DNA of 64,000 nt from Pantanalinema sp. GBBB05. Lineage in GTDB: Bacteria > Cyanobacteriota > Cyanobacteriia > Leptolyngbyales > Leptolyngbyaceae. Positions 8,723 to 16,891 of this stretch are shown here, in pieces. The stretch lies in contig VRZD01000011.1 in NCBI GenBank assembly GCA_016743235.1, forward strand, positions 1 to 64,000. Direction: 5' to 3'. Under the pieces are notes generated by a model. The model saw only the letters and a program-made list of their open reading frames with translations, made no database searches and was not told where the DNA came from. Each line of letters begins with the position of its first letter. Position 1 is the stretch's first letter. The position numbers were made by a program, and so were the translations under genes.

Positions 8723-11040
8723 TTCTGAGGAATTGGAGACTTCAACACAAACTAGTGGCAGGTGGTTTTGGACTTGCTTTATTGTTGGTGACCAGCGTGG
8801 GCACTGCCGCTTACTTCAGTATCGAAAAGCTCACCGATAACCAACAGTGGGTCGAGCATACCTATCGGGTGCTAGATACGGTTTATGCGACGGCTGACGG
8901 TATGAAAGATGTGGAACGGGGACGACGCAGCTATTTGCTGACTCGCGATGCCAGTTACCTCACACTATACGAATCTGGCAGTCAGCAGGCAATCACAGGG
9001 CTACGATCGTTGCGACAACTCACCACTGACAACCCAATCCAGCAACAGCAACTTACTAAGCTGGAACCCTTGATCGCCCAAAAGCTAGCGATCTTACAAC
9101 AGTCGATCGCGGACCTAAACCAGCGGGAAATCAATCAATCGCTCCAATCACAATTGACTGCACAAGGGAGCCAACTTCAGCGTCAGATTCAAAGTCTATT
9201 GTTAGAAATCAGCAAGACCGAACGCACCCTGCTGGAGCAACGGTTACACACTACTCGCAGCAGCGTACAGGCGACCAAAGCAATCGTCTTAGTTGGCTCG
9301 TTATTCAGTTTAGGCTTATTAATAGGAGTCTATAATTTACTGCGGCGGGAAATTGCTCTCCGCACACAAGTAGAAGCAACGCTACAGCAGATCAATAATG
9401 AATTAGAAGATCGAGTTAGCCAACGCACCGCCGAGCTAACCCAGGCAAATCTACGGCTGACCGCTGAAATTACTGAACGGGAACAGGCTCAAGCCCAGTT
9501 GCGGCAGGCAAAAGCAGACTTGGAACATCGAGTACAAGAACGCACTCAAGAACTATTACAAACGAATCAACAATTACAGACGAGTGAAACGAAATTCCGT
9601 TATCTAGCCGAGACGATTGAAGAAGTATTTTGGATTTCCGATCCCCAGGCGCAACAGCTAGTTTATGTCAGTCCTGCTTATTCAACGATCTGGGGGCGGA
9701 GCATTGCAGCTCTGTATGAAAACTTTCAGGAATGGATGCAAGCCATTCATCCCGACGATCGCGACCGCGTAGAACAGGCGTATTTCCACGGAGTCAACCA
9801 AGGGTTGTATGACCAGGAATATCGGGTACTGCGTCCTGATGGTTCTGTCTGCTGGGTTCACGATCGGGGGTTTCCTATCGCCTCGGAAAACGATCAAATT
9901 CAGTGGGTTACTGGCATTGCCGAAGATATTACCAGTCGGAAACAAGCAGAGGCGGCCTTGCGTGAAAGTGAGGATCGTTTCCGCAGTGCTTTTGACAATG
10001 CCCCGATCGGGATTGCGCTCGTCAGTCTAGACGGACGTTGGCTGAAAGTGAATCCAGCTTTATGTGACATTTTGGGCTATTCCGAGGCAGAACTACTGAC
10101 CAAAACGTTTCAAGACATTACTCATCCAGAGGATCTTGATGCCGACATCAATTATATGAATCAGCTGTTAGCAGGGGAAATCCGGTCTTATACCCTTAAA
10201 AAACGCTATATCGATCGCTGGGAGCACATTATCTGGATTCTCCTGGATGCTTCGCTGATTCGGGATGCCCAAGGTCAGCCTAAATACTTTATTTCTCAAA
10301 TTCAAGATATAACGGAACGCCAAGCGATCGAGCAAACCAAAAATGAATTCATCTCAGTCGTCAGTCATGAATTACGCACACCACTGACCTCAATTCGTGG
10401 GTCCTTAGGGTTGCTGGCCACGGGAGTCTACGATCATAAGCCGGAAAAAGCCCGCCGGATGATTGAAATTGCTCTGACGGATAGTGAACGGCTCTGTCGC
10501 TTAGTCAACGATATTCTGGATCTAGAACGACTGGAGTCGGGCAGAATTACCTTAGTTAAGGAATCCGCTGATTTGGAAACCTTGCTGCAGCGATCGGTAG
10601 AAGCCATGCAAGCCAGCGCCGATGCCGCCCAAGTGACACTAACTGTCCTCCCCATGACCACAATGCAGGTTTGGGTTGCCCCTGATGCCATCATCCAAAC
10701 GTTAACCAACTTAATTAGCAATGCGATTAAATTCTCGCCGCCTCACAGCACAATTACCCTCCGCACCGAACCCTATCCTGATTGGGTCACCGTAGCCGTT
10801 CACGATCAAGGGCGTGGCATTCCTCTGGATAAAATAGAGTCAATCTTTGGGCGGTTTCAACAGGTAGAAGCGGCAGATGCTGGGCAGAAAGGGGGAACGG
10901 GTCTAGGGCTAGCAATCTGCAAAACTATTATTCAACAGCATGGTGGCCGAATTTGGGTTGATAGTGAAGTGGGTAGCGGCAGCACTTTTTATTTCACCCT
11001 ACCGCGTCGCGAATTGCCGACACTCAAACCAACCGCTTGA
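8719..11040 (+). CDS. Membrane PAS-domain histidine kinase (CHASE3-like)
   Basis: A 773-residue sensor kinase. Start at 8719 overlaps the stop of the upstream regulator (ATGA) and has GAGGAAT upstream; a longer in-frame ORF from 8668 would overlap that gene without its own Shine-Dalgarno. Order: membrane helix ~14-32, a CHASE3-like extracytoplasmic helical domain (~35-180, with VERGRRSYLLTRD), second membrane helix ~188-208, long coiled coil ~210-290, PAS/PAC at ~293-420 and ~425-545, HisKA with His550 in SVVSHELRTPL, and HATPase with NLISNAIKFS, DQGRGIP and GGTGLGLAIC boxes. CHASE3 domains sense extracellular or membrane signals; the ligand here is unknown. It probably feeds phosphate into the receiver/HPt protein encoded just before it. 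Confidence 0.9.
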   Translation: MILRNWRLQHKLVAGGFGLALLLVTSVGTAAYFSIEKLTDNQQWVEHTYRVLDTVYATADGMKDVERGRRSYLLTRDASYLTLYESGSQQAITGLRSLRQLTTDNPIQQQQLTKLEPLIAQKLAILQQSIADLNQREINQSLQSQLTAQGSQLQRQIQSLLLEISKTERTLLEQRLHTTRSSVQATKAIVLVGSLFSLGLLIGVYNLLRREIALRTQVEATLQQINNELEDRVSQRTAELTQANLRLTAEITEREQAQAQLRQAKADLEHRVQERTQELLQTNQQLQTSETKFRYLAETIEEVFWISDPQAQQLVYVSPAYSTIWGRSIAALYENFQEWMQAIHPDDRDRVEQAYFHGVNQGLYDQEYRVLRPDGSVCWVHDRGFPIASENDQIQWVTGIAEDITSRKQAEAALRESEDRFRSAFDNAPIGIALVSLDGRWLKVNPALCDILGYSEAELLTKTFQDITHPEDLDADINYMNQLLAGEIRSYTLKKRYIDRWEHIIWILLDASLIRDAQGQPKYFISQIQDITERQAIEQTKNEFISVVSHELRTPLTSIRGSLGLLATGVYDHKPEKARRMIEIALTDSERLCRLVNDILDLERLESGRITLVKESADLETLLQRSVEAMQASADAAQVTLTVLPMTTMQVWVAPDAIIQTLTNLISNAIKFSPPHSTITLRTEPYPDWVTVAVHDQGRGIPLDKIESIFGRFQQVEAADAGQKGGTGLGLAICKTIIQQHGGRIWVDSEVGSGSTFYFTLPRRELPTLKPTA

Positions 11041-11073
11041 AGTCAACTTCATTGATCAATCACTTAACTCCAC

Positions 11074-12126
11074 ATGACTACTGCCTCCGATCTCCTGCAA
11101 AACTTTGACCCCAACGCGATCGCCCTGGATAATGGCAATCTCCTGGGGCTGCCGTTTGACTACAATTCTGCCCAGACGATCGTGTTTGGTGTGCCCTGGG
11201 AAGTCACTGTTTCCTATGGAGCTGGCACAGCAGATGCCCCCCAAGTCATTTTGGATGCCTCACGCCAACTGGATATTTTTGATTTGGATCATCCCGAGGG
11301 CTGGAAACAAGGAATTTTTATGGCAGAAATTTCCCACCAGATTCGGGAGCAAAGCGATACATTGCGCCAGGAAGCAGCTCGGCTGATTGCTTATTTAGAG
11401 CAAGGCGATCGCATTGAAGCCAATCCTGAATTACTCCAAATGCGCGAAACGATCAATCAAGCATGCCAAACCGTTAATCAGTGGTTATTTGACCAGGCAC
11501 AAACGGCGATGGCTCAGGGGAAACAGGTAGCCGTCATCGGTGGCGATCACAGTGTGCCATTGGGCTACCTGCAAGCCCTGGCAACCCGCTATCCCGACTT
11601 CGGCATTTTGCATATCGATGCCCATGCTGACCTGCGGGATGCCTACGAAGGTTTTGAGTTTTCCCATGCCTCGATCATGTTCAATGCCTTGAAACTGCCG
11701 CAAATTAGCAAATTAGTGCAGGTGGGCATCCGCGACCTCTGTCATGATGAGGTGGATTTAATTCAGCGATCGCAGGGACGGATCTCGGCCTACTACGACT
11801 CAGTGTTAAAGCAAAAACAATATGCGGGTCTGTCCTGGCTAGACCTCTGTCGGCAAATGGTGGCAGAGCTGCCCCAACAGGTTTACATCAGTTTTGATGT
11901 CGATGGACTCGATCCCAAACTCTGTCCTAACACGGGTACTCCTGTACCGGGTGGTCTGGAGTTGGAACAAACATTCTGCCTATTCCGAGAGTTAATTCAT
12001 AGCGGTCGTCAGATCATCGGCTTCGATGTGTGCGAAGTTGGCAATAGTGAATGGGATGGCAATGTCGGCGCCAGAGTGGTCTATAAGTTATGTAATTTAA
12101 TGAGCTTAAGTCGATCGCAACAGTAG
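11074..12126 (+). CDS. Ureohydrolase (agmatinase/arginase/guanidinase family)
   Basis: Binuclear-metal ureohydrolase that cleaves a guanidino group to urea. The 350-residue protein carries the family motifs GGDHS (His159), DAHAD (Asp182, His184, Asp186) and SFDVDGLDP (Asp275, Asp277), supplying all expected Mn/Ni ligands, plus TGTPVPGGL. It is longer than typical bacterial agmatinases (~305 residues) because of an insertion around residues 85-145. Annotation pipelines would write agmatinase (SpeB), but cyanobacterial members of this family include a Ni-dependent guanidine hydrolase, so the substrate is open: agmatine, guanidine, guanidinobutyrate or arginine. It lies 33 nt after the kinase gene on the same strand and may be cotranscribed. 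Confidence 0.85.
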   Translation: MTTASDLLQNFDPNAIALDNGNLLGLPFDYNSAQTIVFGVPWEVTVSYGAGTADAPQVILDASRQLDIFDLDHPEGWKQGIFMAEISHQIREQSDTLRQEAARLIAYLEQGDRIEANPELLQMRETINQACQTVNQWLFDQAQTAMAQGKQVAVIGGDHSVPLGYLQALATRYPDFGILHIDAHADLRDAYEGFEFSHASIMFNALKLPQISKLVQVGIRDLCHDEVDLIQRSQGRISAYYDSVLKQKQYAGLSWLDLCRQMVAELPQQVYISFDVDGLDPKLCPNTGTPVPGGLELEQTFCLFRELIHSGRQIIGFDVCEVGNSEWDGNVGARVVYKLCNLMSLSRSQQ

Positions 12127-12139
12127 CCAGACAGCTTAT

Positions 12140-12190
12140 GGGGTGAGAGAAGGTCAGGAAGGTAGGGAGGATGGGGAAAATCGAGACGAG
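12140..12190. repeat. Polypurine low-complexity tract
   Basis: A run of about 50 nt made almost only of G and A (GGTGAGAGAAGG-like units) between two genes. Similar tracts occur at 15370-15460, 32612-32664, 55208-55254 and 59585-59724. Confidence 0.5.
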
Positions 12191-12227
12191 TCGCGATCGT
12201 GGTTAGCCCCTTTATGGTTCATGCTCA

Positions 12228-13790
12228 ATGCTTACGAATGTTATGGAAACCGAAATCATCGTCATTGGGAGTGGCATTGGTGGCTTAAGTTGTGCTGCCT
12301 TGCTGGCTCGTTATGGCTATCAGGTAATCGTGTGCGAAAGTCATGCCATTCCAGGTGGGGCAGCTCATGCCTTTGAACGGGATGGTTTTACGTTTGACTC
12401 TGGACCATCGTTATATTCTGGGATGTCCTATTCGCCATCACCAAATCCCTTACGGCAGGCGTTAGATGCGATCGGAGCAGGAGAGGATGTCACCTGGGCA
12501 AATTACGCTACCTGGGGCTGCTGTTTACCTGAAGGCACGTTTGATACCGATGTGGGAGCTGACCAGTTTTGCGAGGTGTTGCAGCGGTTACGCGGCGATC
12601 GGGCAGTAGCAGAATGGCGACAGTTACAACGCCTCATGGAACCCTATGCCCAAGCGGCGATCGCCTTACCTCCAGCGGCATTACGGTATGACTTGGGCGC
12701 GATTTTTACCACCGGGCGCTTTGTCCCTGCTGTACTGCAATACCTACCACAAGTAGCGCAGCTATCAGGAACCTTCGGGCAAATTATGGATCGGGCAATT
12801 CAGGATCCATTTATTCGCAACTGGCTGAATCTCCTCTGTTTCCTGTTGTCTGGGCTACCTGCCGATCGCACGAATGCGGCAGAGGTTGCCTTTATGTTTG
12901 CCGATTGGTATCGCCCTAATGTGGTGCTAGATTACCCGATCGGGGGCAGTGGCGCCTTAGTCGATGCCTTTGTCCAAGGGTTACAAGGTCACAGCGGACA
13001 ACTCCTCCTCAATGCCCACGTTGAACAGATTTTGGTCGAAGGCAAGCGAGCGATCGGCGTCCAATTGCGCGGCGGTAAACAGATTCGGGCTAAACAGGCG
13101 GTAATTTCCAGTGCTTCCATCTGGGACACGCTCAAATTCCTACCTGACGGAGTCTTGCCGCGATCGTTCCAGTCCAATCGCCAAGCCACTCCAGCCTGTG
13201 ACAGTTTCATGCATTTGCATTTGGGCATTGATGGCACAGGGATTCCCTCGGATCTAGCCTGTCATCACATTGTCGTAAATGATTGGCAGGCAGGCATTAC
13301 GGCGCCCCAGAATGTGATTGCGGTTTCGATTCCGTCGCTTCTTGATCCATCCCTGGCTCCCCCAGGAAAACACACGATCCATGTGTATACGCCTGCAAAC
13401 GAACCGTATGCCCTGTGGGAAGGACTCGATCGCCGCAGTGCAGCCTATATGGAGCAGAAAAAATTGCGCTCAGAAATCATGTGGCAAGCCTTGGAACGGA
13501 TTATTCCCGATATTCGTTCCCGTTGCGAAGTCACGCTGGTAGGCACACCCCTAACCCATGAACGGTTTCTGCGGCGGCATCGTGGCTCTTATGGTCCAGC
13601 CATTCCTGCGACCCAAGGCTTATTTCCGAACTCCCGCACTCCCTTACCGGGACTCTGGTGTTGCGGCGACTCGACTTTTCCGGGAATTGGCTTACCAGCC
13701 GTCGCCGCCAGTGGCATGATCACAGCAAATAGCCTCTCACCGGTCCACAAACATTTAGAGATGCTCCGTCAAGTCGGTTGTTTATCCTAG
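12228..13790 (+). CDS. CrtI/CrtH-type FAD oxidoreductase
   Basis: Flavoprotein of the phytoene desaturase / carotenoid isomerase superfamily, 520 residues. The N-terminal dinucleotide-binding motif is GSGIGGLSCAALLARYG followed by an acidic E (CESH). The C-terminal FAD-binding signature is CGDSTFPGIGLPAVAASG. The middle contains DYPIGGSGALVDAFVQGL, typical of this family. Size and C-terminus resemble cyanobacterial prolycopene isomerase (CrtH) and related paralogues, so a role on a carotenoid or other polyisoprenoid is likely, but the substrate cannot be set from sequence and no other carotenoid gene lies nearby. Start may be 12228 or the in-frame ATG at 12243; neither has a clear ribosome-binding site. 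The gene converges on the AAA+ ATPase gene with 7 nt between stops. Confidence 0.8.
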   Translation: MLTNVMETEIIVIGSGIGGLSCAALLARYGYQVIVCESHAIPGGAAHAFERDGFTFDSGPSLYSGMSYSPSPNPLRQALDAIGAGEDVTWANYATWGCCLPEGTFDTDVGADQFCEVLQRLRGDRAVAEWRQLQRLMEPYAQAAIALPPAALRYDLGAIFTTGRFVPAVLQYLPQVAQLSGTFGQIMDRAIQDPFIRNWLNLLCFLLSGLPADRTNAAEVAFMFADWYRPNVVLDYPIGGSGALVDAFVQGLQGHSGQLLLNAHVEQILVEGKRAIGVQLRGGKQIRAKQAVISSASIWDTLKFLPDGVLPRSFQSNRQATPACDSFMHLHLGIDGTGIPSDLACHHIVVNDWQAGITAPQNVIAVSIPSLLDPSLAPPGKHTIHVYTPANEPYALWEGLDRRSAAYMEQKKLRSEIMWQALERIIPDIRSRCEVTLVGTPLTHERFLRRHRGSYGPAIPATQGLFPNSRTPLPGLWCCGDSTFPGIGLPAVAASGMITANSLSPVHKHLEMLRQVGCLS

Positions 13791-13797
13791 CTGTTAG

Positions 13798-15369
13798 TCA
13801 TTCCGATCGCGCCCGCTGCTTTCGCCGTTTCCCTGATGTCGTGGGAGCTTTGCTGGGATGTTTAGGCTTCAACGATCGTTGAGCTAGCGCTTGTTGCAAA
13901 TGTCTCATGCTGACTTTAGTTCCAGGCGGTTCCGCCGCCGCATATAAGGCAGCTTCTCGGGCGATCGCTTGGATTACTCCCCCAGTCACGGGAAATTGTT
14001 CGGCTAACCACTGCCAATCGATTCCACTTTCTAGCGGCAGTTGGGCAGGAAACGCTTGCTGCCAGAGGATCAGTCGATGCTCACTATCGGGGAGCGGAAA
14101 TGTCAATACCTGATCCATCTGCTGTCGCCAACTCGACCTCATGCTGTGAAGATGCTTGGTTGTCAATAGGGTAATGCCTCGCTCGCACCGCCGCTGTTGC
14201 CAGAACTGTTGAAGTTGAGCGGATGATAAAGGAGCATGCTGCCCAAACCAGACTTGAGCGGACTGCAGCAGTAAAACAGTTGGAGCTTGAATGGCAATAT
14301 CGCGCAGTAACCGTGGGTAGTCAACTGAATTGATTAATGCCAAATCAACGGCAAAGATTGAGGTTTGCAGGGTGTGAGCGATCGCGTGAGCCGCCGTCGT
14401 TTTTCCGCTGCCCGGCGCCCCAACAAATAATACGAGCGTTCCTACATCAGCACCACCCGTAGCGGCTTGAAAGCCCCACTCTTGATCGACCTGCTCTGCC
14501 AGTTGCACTCGATCGCACAAGTGCTGAAGATTCGAGCGTAAGCCTGGGGGTAAAACTAAGGTTTGCCAGGGATCAGCAGAATTGGCAGGCATTCGGTGAG
14601 CCGTAGGCGCCCAGAGGGGCGGCAGCTCAAGCAGAGAATCGTCCTCAAACTCCAGTAACTCCTTACTGGAAGGGGGCAGTCTCAGAAGGGCTTCCAACTG
14701 CTTAGCCTCTGGTTGGTCTGCCAGCAGATAATTGACTAATGGATCAGACAGCTTCACCGGACGGGCTAAAAATGGCTCTAGATGAAAAGTTTGCACCTCG
14801 ATTAACCCGGATTTCACTAAAGGTGAATCCACAGTTAGACAATGACGAGCGGTACGCCATTCGGCATCATTCCGGCAAAGAATCCGCAAAATTAAATCAA
14901 CCGTTGGCAACCCCATTGCCCCGATCTGCTCGGATTCTTGGAGATAGTTATAAATTCGCCCATAGCGACGGCTAATTTCAGGGGCCAGCGCCATTAACAG
15001 CAGATTTTTCTCAAATACAGATAGCTCTAGCCGACTACAGAGGGTGGGAATACCTAGGGCAATTCCCCGTTGCTGGCTAACCTGAATCTTGGCATCCAAT
15101 TGTTGTTGGTAGTTGGCTTTGGTCGGACTGGTCTTCCGCCGACCATCTGCCGGAGAGTCGTAGGACGGATCGCCGTCCAAGTTTAACAATCCCTTCCACC
15201 AGTGACTTGTAGCCAGATCGGCTTTCGATCTCGCCACCCGCTCCACTTCTTTCACCTCTCTACGTTGTCGGGCTACCGCCACTGCTAACACCCGATCGAG
15301 CCAGTTCAATTCAGCCCGTAAGTAGCTCCAATTATCGAGAAACGGTTCGATCGAGGACTCGGTTGGCAT
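13798..15369 (-). CDS. AAA+ ATPase with degenerate Walker B
   Basis: ATP-binding protein of 523 residues. An N-terminal helical region (FLDNW-YLRAELNWLDRVL, a basic helix, then HWWKGLLNLDG) precedes an AAA+ core with Walker A GAPGSGKTT (Lys323). The expected Walker B hhhhDE reads VLLLQSAQ (Gln369-Ser370), so both acidic residues are absent. A sensor-1-like GITLLTTKH and a late Pro-Asp-x3-R segment (LPDSEHRLILW) are present. The loss of Walker B acids predicts nucleotide binding without normal hydrolysis. Start at 15369 is chosen because the upstream extension to 15657 reads low-complexity Ser/Pro sequence and overlaps the VOC gene on the same strand. No Shine-Dalgarno precedes this ATG; the region just upstream is pyrimidine-rich in the mRNA. 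Function unknown. Confidence 0.75.
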   Translation of the reverse strand: MPTESSIEPFLDNWSYLRAELNWLDRVLAVAVARQRREVKEVERVARSKADLATSHWWKGLLNLDGDPSYDSPADGRRKTSPTKANYQQQLDAKIQVSQQRGIALGIPTLCSRLELSVFEKNLLLMALAPEISRRYGRIYNYLQESEQIGAMGLPTVDLILRILCRNDAEWRTARHCLTVDSPLVKSGLIEVQTFHLEPFLARPVKLSDPLVNYLLADQPEAKQLEALLRLPPSSKELLEFEDDSLLELPPLWAPTAHRMPANSADPWQTLVLPPGLRSNLQHLCDRVQLAEQVDQEWGFQAATGGADVGTLVLFVGAPGSGKTTAAHAIAHTLQTSIFAVDLALINSVDYPRLLRDIAIQAPTVLLLQSAQVWFGQHAPLSSAQLQQFWQQRRCERGITLLTTKHLHSMRSSWRQQMDQVLTFPLPDSEHRLILWQQAFPAQLPLESGIDWQWLAEQFPVTGGVIQAIAREAALYAAAEPPGTKVSMRHLQQALAQRSLKPKHPSKAPTTSGKRRKQRARSE

Positions 15370-15460
15370 GGAGGTGGGAATGGTGAGGTGGGGAGAGGCA
15401 AGGCGTGAGGGCGATGGGGGCAATGGGGACGATGATGAAGCAGGTGAGAAAACAGGACAG
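15370..15460. repeat. Polypurine low-complexity tract
   Basis: About 90 nt of G/A-rich sequence (GGTGAGGTGGGGAGAGGC-like units) filling the gap between the AAA+ gene start and the VOC gene stop. It belongs to the same compositional class as the tract at 12140. Confidence 0.5.
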
Positions 15461-15461
15461 A

Positions 15462-15911
15462 TCAGGAGCGATGGATGGTGCCTAGAACCCGAATAAATTC
15501 CAACGGTAAGCCATCGGGATCCGCGATGAACGCCACTTCGTACACTCGATCGCCGATCATCTGTTGCTCTGGTTCTAACAAGACCTTGAGCGGTTGGTGG
15601 CGATCGGGATCGGCTTGCAATTGGTGAGCAAATTGGTCTTTCAGTCCTGTTAGCCAAGTCGGCAGGTCGGTAGCCGTTTCCGTGAGATCAAATGACAGGT
15701 GATAGTAGCCAACGTAATGTTCATCCCCAAAGGCATCCGGGGCAGGGTGAGGTTCAGGAATCTGAATCAGTTCAATCCGTCCATTCAAGCCTTCCATCCA
15801 ACAGGCAAGGGTATAACCCGTCGTAAAGCGTTCGTTAACCACAAAGCCTAACTGTTCGTAGAATGCGATCGCACGATGGATATTAGCAGTCCGAATAGAG
15901 GCGTGATGCAT
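15462..15911 (-). CDS. VOC-family (glyoxalase-like) protein
   Basis: A 149-residue member of the vicinal-oxygen-chelate superfamily. It opens with HHASIRTANIHRAIAFYEQLGF, the first beta-alpha-beta unit with a potential metal ligand His, and ends with VAFIADPDGLPLEFIRVLG, where Glu is the usual last metal ligand. The middle has the IELIQIPE strand. Family members include glyoxalase I, dioxygenases and resistance proteins; nothing here fixes the substrate. It is probably cotranscribed with the AAA+ ATPase gene downstream. Confidence 0.75.
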   Translation of the reverse strand: MHHASIRTANIHRAIAFYEQLGFVVNERFTTGYTLACWMEGLNGRIELIQIPEPHPAPDAFGDEHYVGYYHLSFDLTETATDLPTWLTGLKDQFAHQLQADPDRHQPLKVLLEPEQQMIGDRVYEVAFIADPDGLPLEFIRVLGTIHRS

Positions 15912-15990
15912 GCACTAGGGAAAGATAGCTTACCTGTATTATTGCAAGGATCACCAGCGATCGGCTGGTCTCAACTTGATTACCCTGCTA

Positions 15991-16028
15991 TAAACAAAAA
16001 CACCTCACGGTCATCTAACCGTGAAGTG
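15991..16028 (-). terminator. Rho-independent terminator of petF
   Basis: Stem of 11 bp (16001-16011 with 16018-16028, one G-U pair in the RNA) around a 6-nt loop, followed on the minus strand by TTTTTGTTTA. It lies about 100 nt downstream of the ferredoxin stop. A 12-bp palindrome GCTTGATCAAGC sits between at 16043-16054. Confidence 0.85.
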
Positions 16029-16128
16029 CTGCGGTAAAAATTGCTTGATCAAGCATCTACTTGATTACAACTTCTTAATGCCAATCAAGAGCACCGAAGC
16101 ATAGTAACCGTTCCCTACCAGGAGGGAT

Positions 16129-16428
16129 TTAGTAGAGTGCTTCCTCTTGGTGAGTTTGGATGGTGCAGTCGGAGGTGGGGTAAGCCACACAGGTCAGCAC
16201 ATAGCCAGCTTCAATTTGATCATCATCCAGGAACGATTGATCAGATTGATCAACGGTACCAGCGGTGATTTTGCCTGCACAGGTGGAGCAAGCACCAGCG
16301 CGACAGGAATAGGGTAGGTCAATCCCTTGCTCTTCAGCCGCGTCGAGAATGTACTCGTCATCGGGAACTTCGATCGTGGTATTCAGCCCTTCGGCTTCGT
16401 TAACTAAGGTGACCTTGTAAGTTGCCAT
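16129..16428 (-). CDS. petF: Plant-type [2Fe-2S] ferredoxin
   Basis: Soluble electron carrier that accepts electrons from photosystem I and passes them to ferredoxin-NADP reductase, nitrogen assimilation and thioredoxin reduction. The 99-residue length is typical of the major photosynthetic ferredoxin. Cluster ligands are Cys42, Cys47, Cys50 and Cys80 in the spacing C-x4-C-x2-C-x29-C, within [14 protein letters not shown]. The acidic C-terminus (HQEEALY) matches the FNR-binding end of cyanobacterial PetF. A ribosome-binding site GAGAGGA precedes the ATG. It is monocistronic, with its own terminator. Confidence 0.97.
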   Translation of the reverse strand: MATYKVTLVNEAEGLNTTIEVPDDEYILDAAEEQGIDLPYSCRAGACSTCAGKITAGTVDQSDQSFLDDDQIEAGYVLTCVAYPTSDCTIQTHQEEALY

Positions 16429-16891
16429 GCAGTGGTCCTCTCAATAATGGAAACAGCACTTAAAAACTCATCAAGAAGCAGAATCTGTAGCACTTTCAGC
16501 GAAAGCCTACCGGATCCATCAGCTTCACTTTTGATACTACGGGAAAAACATCCTTTTCGGACTGTAAATCCCTAGCGGGACGAATGGGATTCGTAATGAA
16601 TACCGTCGATTTAATCTGCTTATCTTATAGGACACCCATCAATCCAGAGTAAATGATCGACTAAAACCTGCTCTCCGACTTCAATACAAGCTCTAGATCG
16701 GGTAGCAGAACCCGACCATAGATTTATCTAATAGATCGAATCAAACTTATCAGTAATCCCTTAGTTCACTAGGTGGTAGAGGCAATCGCTAATTTTCGTC
16801 ACCGTTGCTTAATCCCCAACGACTTTGAGCAAGGGTGCTTGCTATTAGGAGATAAGACTGGTGTCTCACCTAACCGCTCAACTCTCACGAC
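16429..16891. other. petF upstream region
   Basis: About 460 nt between the end of the GAF kinase gene and petF. It contains the petF leader of up to ~190 nt and its promoter (a candidate is listed separately). Nothing else is recognised. Confidence 0.5.
16624..16653 (-). promoter_or_regulatory. Candidate petF promoter
   Basis: On the minus strand TTTACT and TATAAG are separated by 18 nt, about 200 nt upstream of the petF ATG. Hexamer match is moderate, and the long leader is an inference. Confidence 0.3.

Noticed and set aside
9682..9945. Minus-strand ORF inside the PAS kinase gene (and many similar shadows)
   Set aside because: Lies entirely opposite a well-supported coding sequence and follows its codon periodicity.
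15370..15657. N-terminal extension of the AAA+ ATPase ORF (about 96 residues)
   Set aside because: It overlaps the VOC gene on the same strand, reads low-complexity Ser/Pro/Arg sequence, and ends in a polypurine tract; the ATG at 15369 begins the conserved-looking region.
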